Positions 28,958 to 37,066 of a stretch of DNA of 43,835 nucleotides are shown here, one piece after another. The notes beneath the pieces are model-generated. The model had not been told where the DNA came from, made no database searches, and saw only the letters and a list, made by a program, of their open reading frames with translations. The position numbers and the translations under genes were made by a program. Within the stretch, counting starts at the first letter, position 1. Each line of letters opens with the position of its first letter. The stretch spans positions 1 through 43,835 of the forward strand of contig WJIR01000255.1 of NCBI GenBank assembly GCA_014730175.1. The letters run 5' to 3'. Source of the stretch: Candidatus Zixiibacteriota bacterium (GTDB taxonomy: Bacteria > Zixibacteria > MSB-5A5 > UM-FILTER-46-8).

Positions 28958-29441
28958 AATATATCCTCCAATAGCCGTCCCGGCAGTCCTCCCACATCAA
29001 CCGGATTACCCCGTTTTTGTATTCGGCGGCAAGGTGCCGGGCAATCGCTTGTTCTTTGCCGACAGTTGCATCAATCTCCCAGGTGTCTCCCACATCGATA
29101 CTTTTCATCACCAGAATATAAGCGGAATCGCCTACAACCTGTTTGTGCGCCAGCATAGCACAATAGATAACAGAGCCATCCCCCATTAAAATGGGTTCGC
29201 TGTATCCCATTCTTTGATCGTAAACATCCACCTCGGGGCTGATACGAATGCTATCTACCTGCCCGCTACAATACCTTTTGCAATAGATATGCCATATCCT
29301 GTCATCATTCGATTGATAGGCTGTCAAATATGTTTTGTTAAGTTTTTCCATTGTAAGCGCTTCTGCTGATACCGGTTTTGTCAGGCTGATTACCGGTATG
29401 AGAACTAATAGAAGCAATAGACTCAGTTTTGGGTCTCTCAT
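28935..29441 (-). CDS. Small secreted protein with sialidase-like (BNR) blades
   Basis: 168 residues starting at ATG 29441 with GAGGT about 9 bases upstream. Residues 1-27 form a signal peptide (LSLLLLLVLIPVISL). The rest reads as two or three beta-propeller blades of the BNR/sialidase kind (RIWHIYCKRY, SVIYCAMLAH, YILVMKSIDVGDTWEID, GVIRLMWEDCRDGYWRIYY). These resemble the C-terminal half of the phosphatase that follows. It is too short for a closed propeller and has no catalytic residues I can name. It overlaps the phosphatase start by 23 bases, so the two are co-translated. It may be a partner protein or a remnant of a longer gene. Confidence 0.7.
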   Translation of the reverse strand: MRDPKLSLLLLLVLIPVISLTKPVSAEALTMEKLNKTYLTAYQSNDDRIWHIYCKRYCSGQVDSIRISPEVDVYDQRMGYSEPILMGDGSVIYCAMLAHKQVVGDSAYILVMKSIDVGDTWEIDATVGKEQAIARHLAAEYKNGVIRLMWEDCRDGYWRIYYEEINTD

Positions 29442-29986
29442 GATTATCTTACCTCAGTTATAGGTTATCTGCTTCTCGGAATTCGCGCTCATAACGAGGA
29501 TGTAATAATTTCGCAAAATATTCTAAATACTATATCCGTACCGTGTAATTATTGAATTAGCCTACTATCTGGCATTATCTTCAGCCCGTGTCTCCTGATG
29601 TTTAACCCTTGATAACCTACCAGTTGATACCGCCGATTCGAGAAGGCAGAAATCCACTTTTACCTCTTATTTTGCACAGGAATCTTCAGCATATATCACC
29701 TCCTTTAGATTCTACTGGAACGAATCGATCGTGCGATGTTCGCCTACAAAACGCGCCGGTAGATATTAATCCGATAGTATATCGCCTCTTCCCTGATACT
29801 TTGCCTTTTTGCCTCTAAAGCTTTGGCATCCTTTTTGACAATCGAGTCTTTACTTATTTGTGACAGAATGGCTTCGAATCTAACAAAAATTTCTGGGGAT
29901 TTTTCGAGTAGATGAAACTTCCCTGCTCCAGCGGGCAATAACTAAAATTCTCTTTCCTTTTAGCCGCGAAACAATACTTTGTCACT
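29442..29986. other. Divergent intergenic region with a strong SD but no convincing gene
   Basis: 545 bases between a minus-strand and a plus-strand gene. On the minus strand AAAGGAGGTGAT, a near-perfect anti-SD match, stands directly before ATG 29692, yet that frame stops after 10 codons (stop at 29660-29662). A 64-codon minus frame (29938-29744, TTG start) lies upstream of it without an SD. The pieces could be the remains of a decayed small gene, or a leader peptide. Promoters for both flanking genes should be here, but I see no clear consensus. Confidence 0.4.
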
Positions 29987-31537
29987 ATGACTAAGGGATA
30001 TAATCAATTCGTTGCTGATCTGATTGAAAGTGAGATTAATCCCTATCCGGGATTTGTAAAGCCTGCCGCTGCCATTTGCTTTCCCAATCATTACGAAGTC
30101 GCTACCGCTAATCTGGGATTTTCTCACCTGGCGTATTTCTTCAGCGAGTATGGCGGATTCGAACGATTCTTCTATTTCAAAAAATACCCCGACTATGCCG
30201 GTCTATCATTCGAGTCAGGAAGAAAACTAAAGGATTTTCCGATAATCGCCTTTTCGATTCCTTATGAATTCGATATTATCAATACTTTGAAAATGATGGA
30301 TAGAGGCGGCGTCCTTGACGATCTCTCTAATCTGCGGATTGCGGGAGGTGCGGCTGTTACGCTTAATCCATATCCTTTCAAACCGTTTTTTGATATTATT
30401 GTATTGGGTGAAGGGGAGATGTTTTTCAGGCAATTCTCTAACATCCTAAATAAACTTGGTGTGGGTATCGGTAAGGAACGGATTTTAGAAGAAGTCCGCT
30501 CTATTCAGAGTGTTATGATCCCCGGGAAAAAAGAATCTGGGATTGAAATAGCCTTAAGCGGAGAGGATGATTTGTCAGACGTAATTCCACAGATTATTTC
30601 AACCAAAGCGCATTTCGGGGATATGCATCTAATAGATATATGTCGCGGATGCCGTTTCAAATGCAACTTTTGCGCCAGTGGTAACATCCGCGCCAAACCT
30701 CTTTACAGGGAAATGAACAATCTGACCGGAGATGCCTCCGATACTCCTGAGATGAGTAAAGTTGGTTTGATCGGTTCCATAGTCTCAGACCATCCTGATT
30801 TTAGTAGAATTGTAACTGATTACGCAAAGCTTGGCGTCAGGTTGGGGATTTCTTCCCTGCGGGCAGATATGCTTGATGATGATATATTGAATATCCTGTA
30901 CAACTCCGGGGTGAAGAGTCTAACATTGGCGCCGGAAGCCGGCAATGACGCCCTCCGCAAAAGAATCGGTAAAGCTATAACGGATGAGGAATTCATTGCT
31001 TGCGCACGGAGAATAAGTAAGCTCGGTTTCAATTCTATTAAACTTTATTTTATGATAGGGTTGCCGGGTGAAAGCAATGATGATATCCATTCCATTACAA
31101 CATTGTGCGGAAGGATCTTAAAGGCATTAAATTCCACCAGGCTACAGGTATCAATTTCGGTCTTTACACCAAAAGCGCATACGCCATTTCAATTTGCGCC
31201 GTTTATGTCAAATGAGTTTTACAGGGAGCGAACAGGTATTTTAAGACAGGAGCTGACAAAGCTCAAATGCAGGTTTTCAATATCAGGATATAGAGAAGCC
31301 TTTATCTCTGCGCTGCTTTCATTAGGTGATAAGAGGATAGGAGAGATAATGAAGACTTTTGCGATCGAGGGCAAAAACCTTAAATCGGAGCTAAAAAGGC
31401 AAAAAATCGATTTTGAATCGCTTCTTTTCAGCGAAAAAGATTTGGATTACAGGTTTCCATGGGATAAAATAAAAGGAGTATTTTCAAAAGGGAGTTTATA
31501 CAGCCGGTATGAACGGGCAAGAAAAAACCCGACATAG
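29987..31537 (+). CDS. Radical SAM protein with B12-binding-like N-terminal domain
   Basis: A 516-residue protein. Residues ~1-195 look like the Rossmann-type cobalamin-binding region common in this class (GGAAVTLNPYPFKPFFDIIVLGEGE), without a clear DxHxxG motif. The radical SAM barrel begins with ICRGCRFKCNFCASG, where C-x3-C-x2-C binds the 4Fe-4S cluster. Typical strands follow: LTLAPEAGNDALRKRIGK and KLYFMIGLPGESNDDI, then VSISVFTPKAHTPFQF. It belongs to the YgiQ/methylthiotransferase-like uncharacterised group (TIGR03960-like), whose reactions are mostly unknown. The start ATG lacks an SD. The stop codon TAG lies inside the hairpin that ends rpmB on the other strand. It stands alone on the plus strand, so context gives no substrate. 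Confidence 0.87.
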   Translation: MTKGYNQFVADLIESEINPYPGFVKPAAAICFPNHYEVATANLGFSHLAYFFSEYGGFERFFYFKKYPDYAGLSFESGRKLKDFPIIAFSIPYEFDIINTLKMMDRGGVLDDLSNLRIAGGAAVTLNPYPFKPFFDIIVLGEGEMFFRQFSNILNKLGVGIGKERILEEVRSIQSVMIPGKKESGIEIALSGEDDLSDVIPQIISTKAHFGDMHLIDICRGCRFKCNFCASGNIRAKPLYREMNNLTGDASDTPEMSKVGLIGSIVSDHPDFSRIVTDYAKLGVRLGISSLRADMLDDDILNILYNSGVKSLTLAPEAGNDALRKRIGKAITDEEFIACARRISKLGFNSIKLYFMIGLPGESNDDIHSITTLCGRILKALNSTRLQVSISVFTPKAHTPFQFAPFMSNEFYRERTGILRQELTKLKCRFSISGYREAFISALLSLGDKRIGEIMKTFAIEGKNLKSELKRQKIDFESLLFSEKDLDYRFPWDKIKGVFSKGSLYSRYERARKNPT

Positions 31538-31548
31538 TCGGGTTAAAA
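31521..31548 (-). terminator. Rho-independent terminator of rpmB
   Basis: Read on the minus strand, arms AACCCGAC and GTCGGGTT (complement of 31526-31544) enclose a 3-base loop and are followed by TTTT. The hairpin begins about 12 bases after the rpmB stop. It overlaps the last codons and the stop of the convergent radical SAM gene. On the plus strand it is followed by AAAA, so it should work mainly for rpmB. Confidence 0.85.
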
Positions 31549-31555
31549 CTAAGAA

Positions 31556-31768
31556 CTATGCGGGTTTATATACTCTCGGTTTCGCTTTGGTAACTTTCCC
31601 GGCTTTCAAGCAGGAGGTGCAGACCAATATTCGTTTGTTCACGCCATCCACCGAAGCCCGAACTTTTTGCAAATTCGGTTCCCATCGCCTGGGGGTTGCC
31701 CTGTGAGAATGGCTTATCTTGTTGCCATAAAGAGGTTTCTTACCGCATATTTCACATACTTTAGACAT
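31556..31768 (-). CDS. rpmB: Large ribosomal subunit protein bL28
   Basis: A 70-residue L28. SKVCEICGKKPLYGNKISHSH is the family opening and RRWEPNLQKVRA the basic core. Two CxxC pairs (CEIC and CTSC) show the zinc-ribbon, cysteine-containing version of the protein. The start ATG 31768 has GAGGA 4-6 bases upstream. It is a single-gene unit with its own terminator, divergent from recG, as in many genomes. Many bacteria keep a zinc-free paralogue for zinc starvation. None is visible here. Confidence 0.98.
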   Translation of the reverse strand: MSKVCEICGKKPLYGNKISHSHRATPRRWEPNLQKVRASVDGVNKRILVCTSCLKAGKVTKAKPRVYKPA

Positions 31769-31861
31769 ATTTTCCTCATCTTTCTATTTGTCAGAAACCA
31801 TTATTATAAGTATTATCGAAAATAATGCAACCATTTTTTAACGCAAAACCACTTTTTTGAG

Positions 31862-33958
31862 ATGAACGATAAGCCTTTTGAGGACATAAACAGCGACGTA
31901 CAATATGTTAAAGGGATAGGTCCGAAAAGAGCCGAAATCCTTAAAGAGACCGGGATTAATACTGTGCGGGATCTTTTATTATATATTCCCAGAGATTATC
32001 TCGACAGGACGAAACTAAAGAAAATAGACCAACTCCAACCGAATGAGAAAGCCACAGTAATGGCGGAAGTGGAATCGTACGGTATTAAATATAGGCGCAA
32101 AGGGGGACCGATATATATCACCAATGTAACCGATAGAACCGCAACGCTGGAGCTGGTGTGGTTCAGGAATATTAAATACGTGGATGGGCTTTTTGAGGAA
32201 GGGGATTTACTTTATATCAGCGGAAAGACCTCCAAGATGGTCTATCCTCAAATGCCGCATCCTGAATTCGAGTTCGTCTCCGATAAAAGTCAACCCATAC
32301 ATACCAAAGGGATTGTGCCATTATATCCGACGACAGCTAAATTGAAAGAAATCAACCTTGACAGCCGTGGATTCCGCAGAATTATTGCGGCGGCTCTGGA
32401 GAGATATTCTGCATCGATAGAGGATGAATTAAACGAGGATATCATAAAGAAATTTGATTTAATATCGTTACGGGATGCAATTTCGACGATCCATTTTCCC
32501 GAATCCAAAGAGGCTCTTGAGCAAGCCAGAAATCGTCTGGCATTTTCCGAGTTGTTTTATCTCGAGCTTCTGATGGCGATCCGTAAAAACCGGTATAAAA
32601 TGGCTCAGGAGGGGATAAGATTCCGGAAACCCGGGGAGTTAGTTAAAGAATTGGGTCAAAATTTACCGTTCGAGCTAACCAGGGCACAACGGACTGTAGT
32701 ATCCGAGATTTTCAAGGACTCAAGTTCCGGATACTGCATGCGTCGTCTTATACAGGGCGATGTTGGGTCCGGGAAGACAGTTGTGGCGGCGTTGGCTGCC
32801 GTCTATGCTGTGGAAAACGGTTTTAAGGCGGCATTGATGGTTCCCACCGAGATATTAGCGGAGCAGCATTATATCAATCTTCGCAAGCTATTTTCAGCTC
32901 TGGAGCTGGAAACGCTCCTGCTAACCGGCGGGACAGCTGGCAAGGATTCGGTGCGGGAGAAACTCGAGGGCGAAACTCCTTGCATAGCAATCGGGACCCA
33001 TGCTTTGATTCAAAAAAATGTACGGATTAACAAGCTTGGATTGGCTGTAATCGATGAGCAGCACCGTTTCGGTGTGGAGCAACGGCTGCAGCTACTTGAA
33101 AATAATCCCAATACCCACCTGTTACTTATGACCGCCACGCCAATCCCTCGAACATTGGCAATGACTTTATACGGTGACTATGATTATTCCGTAATCAATG
33201 AGCTCCCTCCCGGAAAACAACCGGTCGACACCATTGTTATCGAGGAAGGGGATGAAAGGCGTGTTTTTGAGGAAATCTTAAAAACGGTAGAACGTAATGA
33301 ACAAGTTTATATCGTTTATCCCCTGGTGGAGATATCAGAGAAAGTCGATCTACGCGCCGCTACGGATGCGTATGAAAAACTAACACGGGGACCACTCGGT
33401 CGCTACGGTATCGGTTTGCTTCATGGCCGTCTGACAACCGATCAGAAGGAACAAACACTCAATGATTTCAACGAGGGCGCAATCAAAATCCTGGTTTCCA
33501 CCACAGTCATTGAAGTCGGTATAGATAATCCATGCGTTACATTAATCGTGGTGGTTGGTGCCGAGCGATACGGTCTTTCGCAGCTTCATCAGTTACGGGG
33601 CAGAGTAGGCAGACGCGGATTGAAATCCCGCTGTATCCTGAAGATCACGGGAAACCTTACACAAGAGGGCAAGCGGAGAATCGACGCAATGGTTTCGACC
33701 AACGACGGTTTCGCTATTGCCGAAATGGATTTGCAGATTCGCGGACCGGGCGAGTTTTTGGGAACGCGCCAGCATGGATTTCCCGATTTGAAATTCGCCA
33801 ATATATCCTCCGACGTGGAACTGATGAAAGACGCCAGAAAGGCAGCTTTTGGCATTATAGAAAACGACCCCAAATTGAAACAGGAAGAAAATCAGGTGAT
33901 CAGGGAGCACCTGAAGAAGAATTATAAAGATCTATTTCGGTTCGCTGATTCGGGATAA
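31862..33958 (+). CDS. recG: ATP-dependent DNA helicase RecG
   Basis: A 698-residue RecG, the fork-remodelling helicase that reverses stalled forks and moves branched DNA. The N-terminal wedge region opens with VKGIGPKRAEILKETGI and TVRDLLLYIPRDYLDR. The OB strand set is in ATLELVWFRN. The motor has Walker A QGDVGSGKTVVA (~299), DEQHRFGVEQR (motif II with QH), MTATPIPRTLAMTLYGD (motif III) and STTVIEVGIDNP. The TRG region QLRGRVGRRGLKS and the end GPGEFLGTRQHGFP are intact. Length is normal. No SD is evident before ATG 31862. The following short gene and hflX lie on the same strand. Confidence 0.98.
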   Translation: MNDKPFEDINSDVQYVKGIGPKRAEILKETGINTVRDLLLYIPRDYLDRTKLKKIDQLQPNEKATVMAEVESYGIKYRRKGGPIYITNVTDRTATLELVWFRNIKYVDGLFEEGDLLYISGKTSKMVYPQMPHPEFEFVSDKSQPIHTKGIVPLYPTTAKLKEINLDSRGFRRIIAAALERYSASIEDELNEDIIKKFDLISLRDAISTIHFPESKEALEQARNRLAFSELFYLELLMAIRKNRYKMAQEGIRFRKPGELVKELGQNLPFELTRAQRTVVSEIFKDSSSGYCMRRLIQGDVGSGKTVVAALAAVYAVENGFKAALMVPTEILAEQHYINLRKLFSALELETLLLTGGTAGKDSVREKLEGETPCIAIGTHALIQKNVRINKLGLAVIDEQHRFGVEQRLQLLENNPNTHLLLMTATPIPRTLAMTLYGDYDYSVINELPPGKQPVDTIVIEEGDERRVFEEILKTVERNEQVYIVYPLVEISEKVDLRAATDAYEKLTRGPLGRYGIGLLHGRLTTDQKEQTLNDFNEGAIKILVSTTVIEVGIDNPCVTLIVVVGAERYGLSQLHQLRGRVGRRGLKSRCILKITGNLTQEGKRRIDAMVSTNDGFAIAEMDLQIRGPGEFLGTRQHGFPDLKFANISSDVELMKDARKAAFGIIENDPKLKQEENQVIREHLKKNYKDLFRFADSG

Positions 33959-34024
33959 GTTGACAATTTTCACATTTATTAGTATATTACACTGAGCCGA
34001 TTTTGACGAAGGGAACTACTCATA

Positions 34025-34234
34025 GTGGATACTATAAGAAAACTAAAGGAACTGAGTGAAAAAGCCAACGAGATGGGAGACCTCATCAGGGAGGTGAAAC
34101 ATATCGTCGGCAGCAAGGATTATGATCTGGAAAGGCTGCTTAAAAGTATTGAAGCCGATTATATGGATATGAAACATAAGATCAATATATCCGTTAGATT
34201 AGGTGAGGACCTTGACCGGGAGGTACAAAGCTGA
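34025..34234 (+). CDS. Short coiled-coil protein between recG and hflX
   Basis: 69 residues starting at GTG 34025, with AAGGGA 11 bases upstream. The whole protein is charged and helical with heptad-like spacing of Leu, Ile and Met (LKELSEKANEMGDLIREVKHIV, then LERLLKSIEADYMDMKHKI), given here as two pieces. There is no signal peptide, membrane segment or Cys. I do not recognise a family. Its place, 66 bases after recG and 41 before hflX, makes co-transcription likely. It is reminiscent in shape only of small coiled-coil regulators. Codon use looks like its neighbours, which supports a real gene. Confidence 0.65.
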   Translation: MDTIRKLKELSEKANEMGDLIREVKHIVGSKDYDLERLLKSIEADYMDMKHKINISVRLGEDLDREVQS

Positions 34235-34275
34235 GCATAACATTCAACTCCAATTGCGAGACTGATAGATATTAG

Positions 34276-35568
34276 ATGGCAACAGTCGAATTCCTGAGGA
34301 AAGATTATCAAAAAGCTGTATTAGGGGCGGTGAATCTAAACCACCAGGTTGATGTTATCAATGGAAACTCTTTGAAGGAATTGAAAGCATTGGCGACCAC
34401 TGCCGGCGCTGACGTTGTGGGGGAAATATCCCAGAGACGCGAAAGTCCCAATTCCACATATTATTTCGGGAAAGGTAAGGTTAATGAGATCAGGCAGCTT
34501 GTGCGTGACACGAATGCAAATCTTTTTATATTCGATGATGATCTAACGCCGGCGCAGGTACGGAACCTGGAAGAACGGCTGGAGATTCCGGTGGTGGATC
34601 GGAGCGGATTGATACTGGATATCTTTGCGCTACACGCCCGTACTGTCGAGTCCCGCGTTCAGGTTAAGTTGGCTCAACTTAAATACCTGCTTCCCCGTTT
34701 GGCTGGGCGCTGGTCACATCTTGAAAGACAGGAAGGAGCTATCGGAACGCGCGGTCCCGGTGAGACTCAGCTCGAGACCGACAGAAGACTGATAACAAAG
34801 GAAATCTCGGGGCTTGAAAAAAAATTAAAACAGATAGACAGGGAACGCGCCACTCAGCGGAAACGACGGGAGAATCTCTTTAAGGTTACACTGGTCGGTT
34901 ATACCAATTCCGGAAAATCGACGATATTAAATCGCATGACCGACGCCGATGTACTCGCCGAAGACAAACTTTTCGCCACACTCGATTCCACCACCCGTCG
35001 TCTCGAGTTGGGTGACGGTGAGATAGCTTTGTTGACCGATACCGTCGGATTCATATCGAAATTGCCGGCGCATCTGGTGGCATCATTCCGTTCGACACTT
35101 GTAGATGTTCAAGATGCCGATCTCTTGCTGCACGTCGTAGATGCCGCAGACTCCCGGATGGAGCAAAAGATAGCTACCGTTAACGAGGAATTATCTGAGC
35201 TCTGTTCGGACAAAGCTAAAACCGTTATGGTTTTCAATAAGATCGATTTGCTGAATAATAATCAAGAGGTGGAGGATATCAAAAGACGTTTTCCGGGAGC
35301 CATCTTTGTTTCCGCTCTTAATACCAATGGTTTGGAATACATAACGGGGGTGTTGAAAAGGGAGCAAGGGAGGTTTACATCGGAGCTGATAATTCGAATC
35401 GAGCAAGAGCAATTTCCGATTTTAGCGGAGCTATCCAGGACAGGGAGGATAACGAGCACTTCATCGGAAGGTGATTCCATTATTGTACGTTTCGTGGGGT
35501 CGAGGGAAGTTACCGATCGAATAATGAGAAAATACCCTCAATTGGGAATCACACCGGTGGTTAGTTAG
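34276..35568 (+). CDS. hflX: Ribosome-associated GTPase HflX
   Basis: A 430-residue HflX, a GTPase that splits stalled or heat-damaged 70S ribosomes. The N-terminal HflX domain carries TYYFGKGKVNEI and FDDDLTPAQVRNLEE, then VVDRSGLILDIFALHARTVE and the conserved GTRGPGETQLETDRR. The coiled-coil linker (KEISGLEKKLKQIDRERATQRKRR, in part) precedes the G domain: G1 GYTNSGKST (~208), G2 TLDSTTR, G3 DTVGFI, G4 FNKIDLL and G5 VSALN. A ~60-residue C-terminal domain follows. Everything expected is present. No SD stands before ATG 34276. Confidence 0.97.
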   Translation: MATVEFLRKDYQKAVLGAVNLNHQVDVINGNSLKELKALATTAGADVVGEISQRRESPNSTYYFGKGKVNEIRQLVRDTNANLFIFDDDLTPAQVRNLEERLEIPVVDRSGLILDIFALHARTVESRVQVKLAQLKYLLPRLAGRWSHLERQEGAIGTRGPGETQLETDRRLITKEISGLEKKLKQIDRERATQRKRRENLFKVTLVGYTNSGKSTILNRMTDADVLAEDKLFATLDSTTRRLELGDGEIALLTDTVGFISKLPAHLVASFRSTLVDVQDADLLLHVVDAADSRMEQKIATVNEELSELCSDKAKTVMVFNKIDLLNNNQEVEDIKRRFPGAIFVSALNTNGLEYITGVLKREQGRFTSELIIRIEQEQFPILAELSRTGRITSTSSEGDSIIVRFVGSREVTDRIMRKYPQLGITPVVS

Positions 35569-35975
35569 AATCGTTTACAACTTCGTAAGCATTTTGTATA
35601 CAAGAATAAATCCGCAGCGCAAAAAGGCTGGTTTTCAAATTCGGCGACAGCCGAATGGAGATACCCGACACTATCGCACTTGTCGTTGCGAGCAAATCGA
35701 AGCAATCCTCTTCTTCGTGCCGTCGGGTGCCCCCACCCACATCACAACAACTTCCATCGTTTAACCCACCTTCCTTGAATCCCATGAAATGGTGGGTCAA
35801 ATTATGGATACCTCCCAGTCTGTGATGTTGTTCAGAAACTAATTTCGGAACCGCTATGATATTTACGTCGACCCATCCTACCCATGGGGGCGCCCTGTCC
35901 TGTTTCGCAGACAAGATTAAACCAGAGGTTTATAAGTGTCTGCACTGTTATTGCAGGTATGTCGACAGACCCCGG
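35569..35975. repeat. Intergenic region with repeat copies, no gene
   Basis: A diverged copy of the composite repeat (TTCGGCGACAGCCGAA, then TGGAGATACCCGAC) lies at 35630-35669. A partial copy of the GTCGGGTGCCCCCACCC hairpin lies near 35721-35738, with the last bases changed so the stem is incomplete. CACCCACCTTCC-like and GGTGGGTC sequences near 35766-35797 can also pair. No open frame here looks coding. The region separates convergent hflX and the Lys-rich gene. Confidence 0.65.
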
Positions 35976-36008
35976 ATAAAAAAAGCGGTTGGTTTCCCAA
36001 CCGCTTCA
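35976..36008 (-). terminator. Rho-independent terminator of the Lys-rich small gene
   Basis: Read on the minus strand, arms AAGCGGTTGG and CCAACCGCTT close on a GAAA tetraloop and run into TTTTTTT. The arms are the complement of 35997-36006 and 35983-35992. The hairpin starts a few bases past the gene stop at 36013. It is a textbook intrinsic terminator. Confidence 0.92.
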
Positions 36009-36012
36009 TCAC

Positions 36013-36195
36013 TTAGCTCTTTTTCTTCCGCTTGGGTGAATGCGCATAGCAGTACTTAGCCGGAGGGGTCACCATAAGTTTGCATCTTTTACCCTCTTTG
36101 GTTTTCCCTGCACAGCGCACTTTTCTCGCTGTTTTCTTCTTTGCGGTTTTTTTCTTCTTCGTGGTTTTTTTCGTAGCTTTTTTCTTAGCAGGCAT
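36013..36195 (-). CDS. Small Lys-rich protein with a C-terminal Cys/His motif
   Basis: 60 residues from ATG 36195 with AAGGAG 7 bases upstream. The first ~25 residues are almost pure Lys, Ala and Thr (AKKKATKKTTKKKKTAKKK), like histone H1-type tails of bacterial nucleoid proteins. Residues ~28-54 form a compact Cys/His motif, CAGKTKEGKRCK...YCYAH, the C-x7-C-x10-C-x3-H pattern seen in small DUF5763-like domains, which probably binds zinc. The mix suggests a nucleic-acid-binding protein. It has its own strong terminator, so it is likely well expressed. The function is unknown and binding to DNA or RNA is inferred. Confidence 0.8.
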   Translation of the reverse strand: MPAKKKATKKTTKKKKTAKKKTARKVRCAGKTKEGKRCKLMVTPPAKYCYAHSPKRKKKS

Positions 36196-36358
36196 ATAGC
36201 GCTCCTTTTTTAGGTGAATTATTGTCTAATAGTTATGTTTTTCTATCACAGAACAAAAAGCTTGTCAACAAAAAACTGAAAGATTTTTAATAAAAAACTC
36301 ATTTATTTTGTCTGATGTGTAAAGTAGGTCCGGAGGTGCAGGTAGTAGAGTAGCTTAG

Positions 36359-37057
36359 TTATTGATGTATATAGTCAAGGGGATCTGTTATACCTGCTTG
36401 TGCGAAGCCTCTTAAACGTAACCTGCACGCATCGCATCTTCCGCAAGCTAAACCATCCGGAGATGGATCATAGCAGGTATGGGTCAGGGAATAATCAACA
36501 CCGAGTGTGATTCCTTTCTTTATGATATCCGACTTGGTCATCGAACTCAAGGGGGTATGTATCTTAATCCGGTGTTTGCTTTCAACACCGGCTTTGGTTG
36601 CCAACTGTGCCATTCGTTGGAATGCTTCGATAAACTCGGGACGGCAATCCGGGTAACCGCTGTAATCGACGGCATTCACTCCGATGAATATGTCTTCCGC
36701 CTCTAAAACCTCCGCCCATGCCAGAGCATACGACAGGAATATTGTGTTTCTCGCCGGTACATACGTATCCGGTATCTCCGAGCGCATCGAATCTTCGACC
36801 CTATCCTTCGGGATCGGCATATCATCGGTTAACGCAGAACCTCCTATCGCATTTAGGTCAATCCTGATTATAAGATGCTTGTCTACCCGGAAGTATTCAG
36901 CGACCGCTTTAGCTGCCTTTATCTCAAGGTCATGGTGCTGGCCGTATTGAAATGACAGCGCGAATAATTTATAACCAAGACTCCTGGCGATAGCCAGTGT
37001 CGTCGTAGAGTCCAGCCCTCCACTCAGCAGCACCACGGCTTTTTTCTTTTTAATCAT
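36359..37057 (-). CDS. queC: 7-cyano-7-deazaguanine synthase QueC
   Basis: A 232-residue QueC, which uses ATP and ammonia to turn 7-carboxy-7-deazaguanine into preQ0 for queuosine. The PP-loop is [10 protein letters not shown] (Ser12-Ser17). [14 protein letters not shown] and the substrate region [18 protein letters not shown] are typical. The zinc site is [22 protein letters not shown], whose four Cys are present. Start ATG 37057 follows the ECF ATPase stop by 9 bases, so queC ends an operon after lipoprotein, radA and ecfA. queD and queE are not in the window. I see no preQ1 riboswitch before this gene, and the short gap leaves no room for one. Confidence 0.97.
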   Translation of the reverse strand: MIKKKKAVVLLSGGLDSTTTLAIARSLGYKLFALSFQYGQHHDLEIKAAKAVAEYFRVDKHLIIRIDLNAIGGSALTDDMPIPKDRVEDSMRSEIPDTYVPARNTIFLSYALAWAEVLEAEDIFIGVNAVDYSGYPDCRPEFIEAFQRMAQLATKAGVESKHRIKIHTPLSSMTKSDIIKKGITLGVDYSLTHTCYDPSPDGLACGRCDACRLRLRGFAQAGITDPLDYIHQ

Positions 37058-37066
37058 AATTAGTCT

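Noticed and set aside
29744-29938. Minus-strand frame of 64 codons with TTG start
   Set aside because: The composition is plausible for a protein, but there is no SD, no family and no operon partner. I mention it only as a possible remnant.
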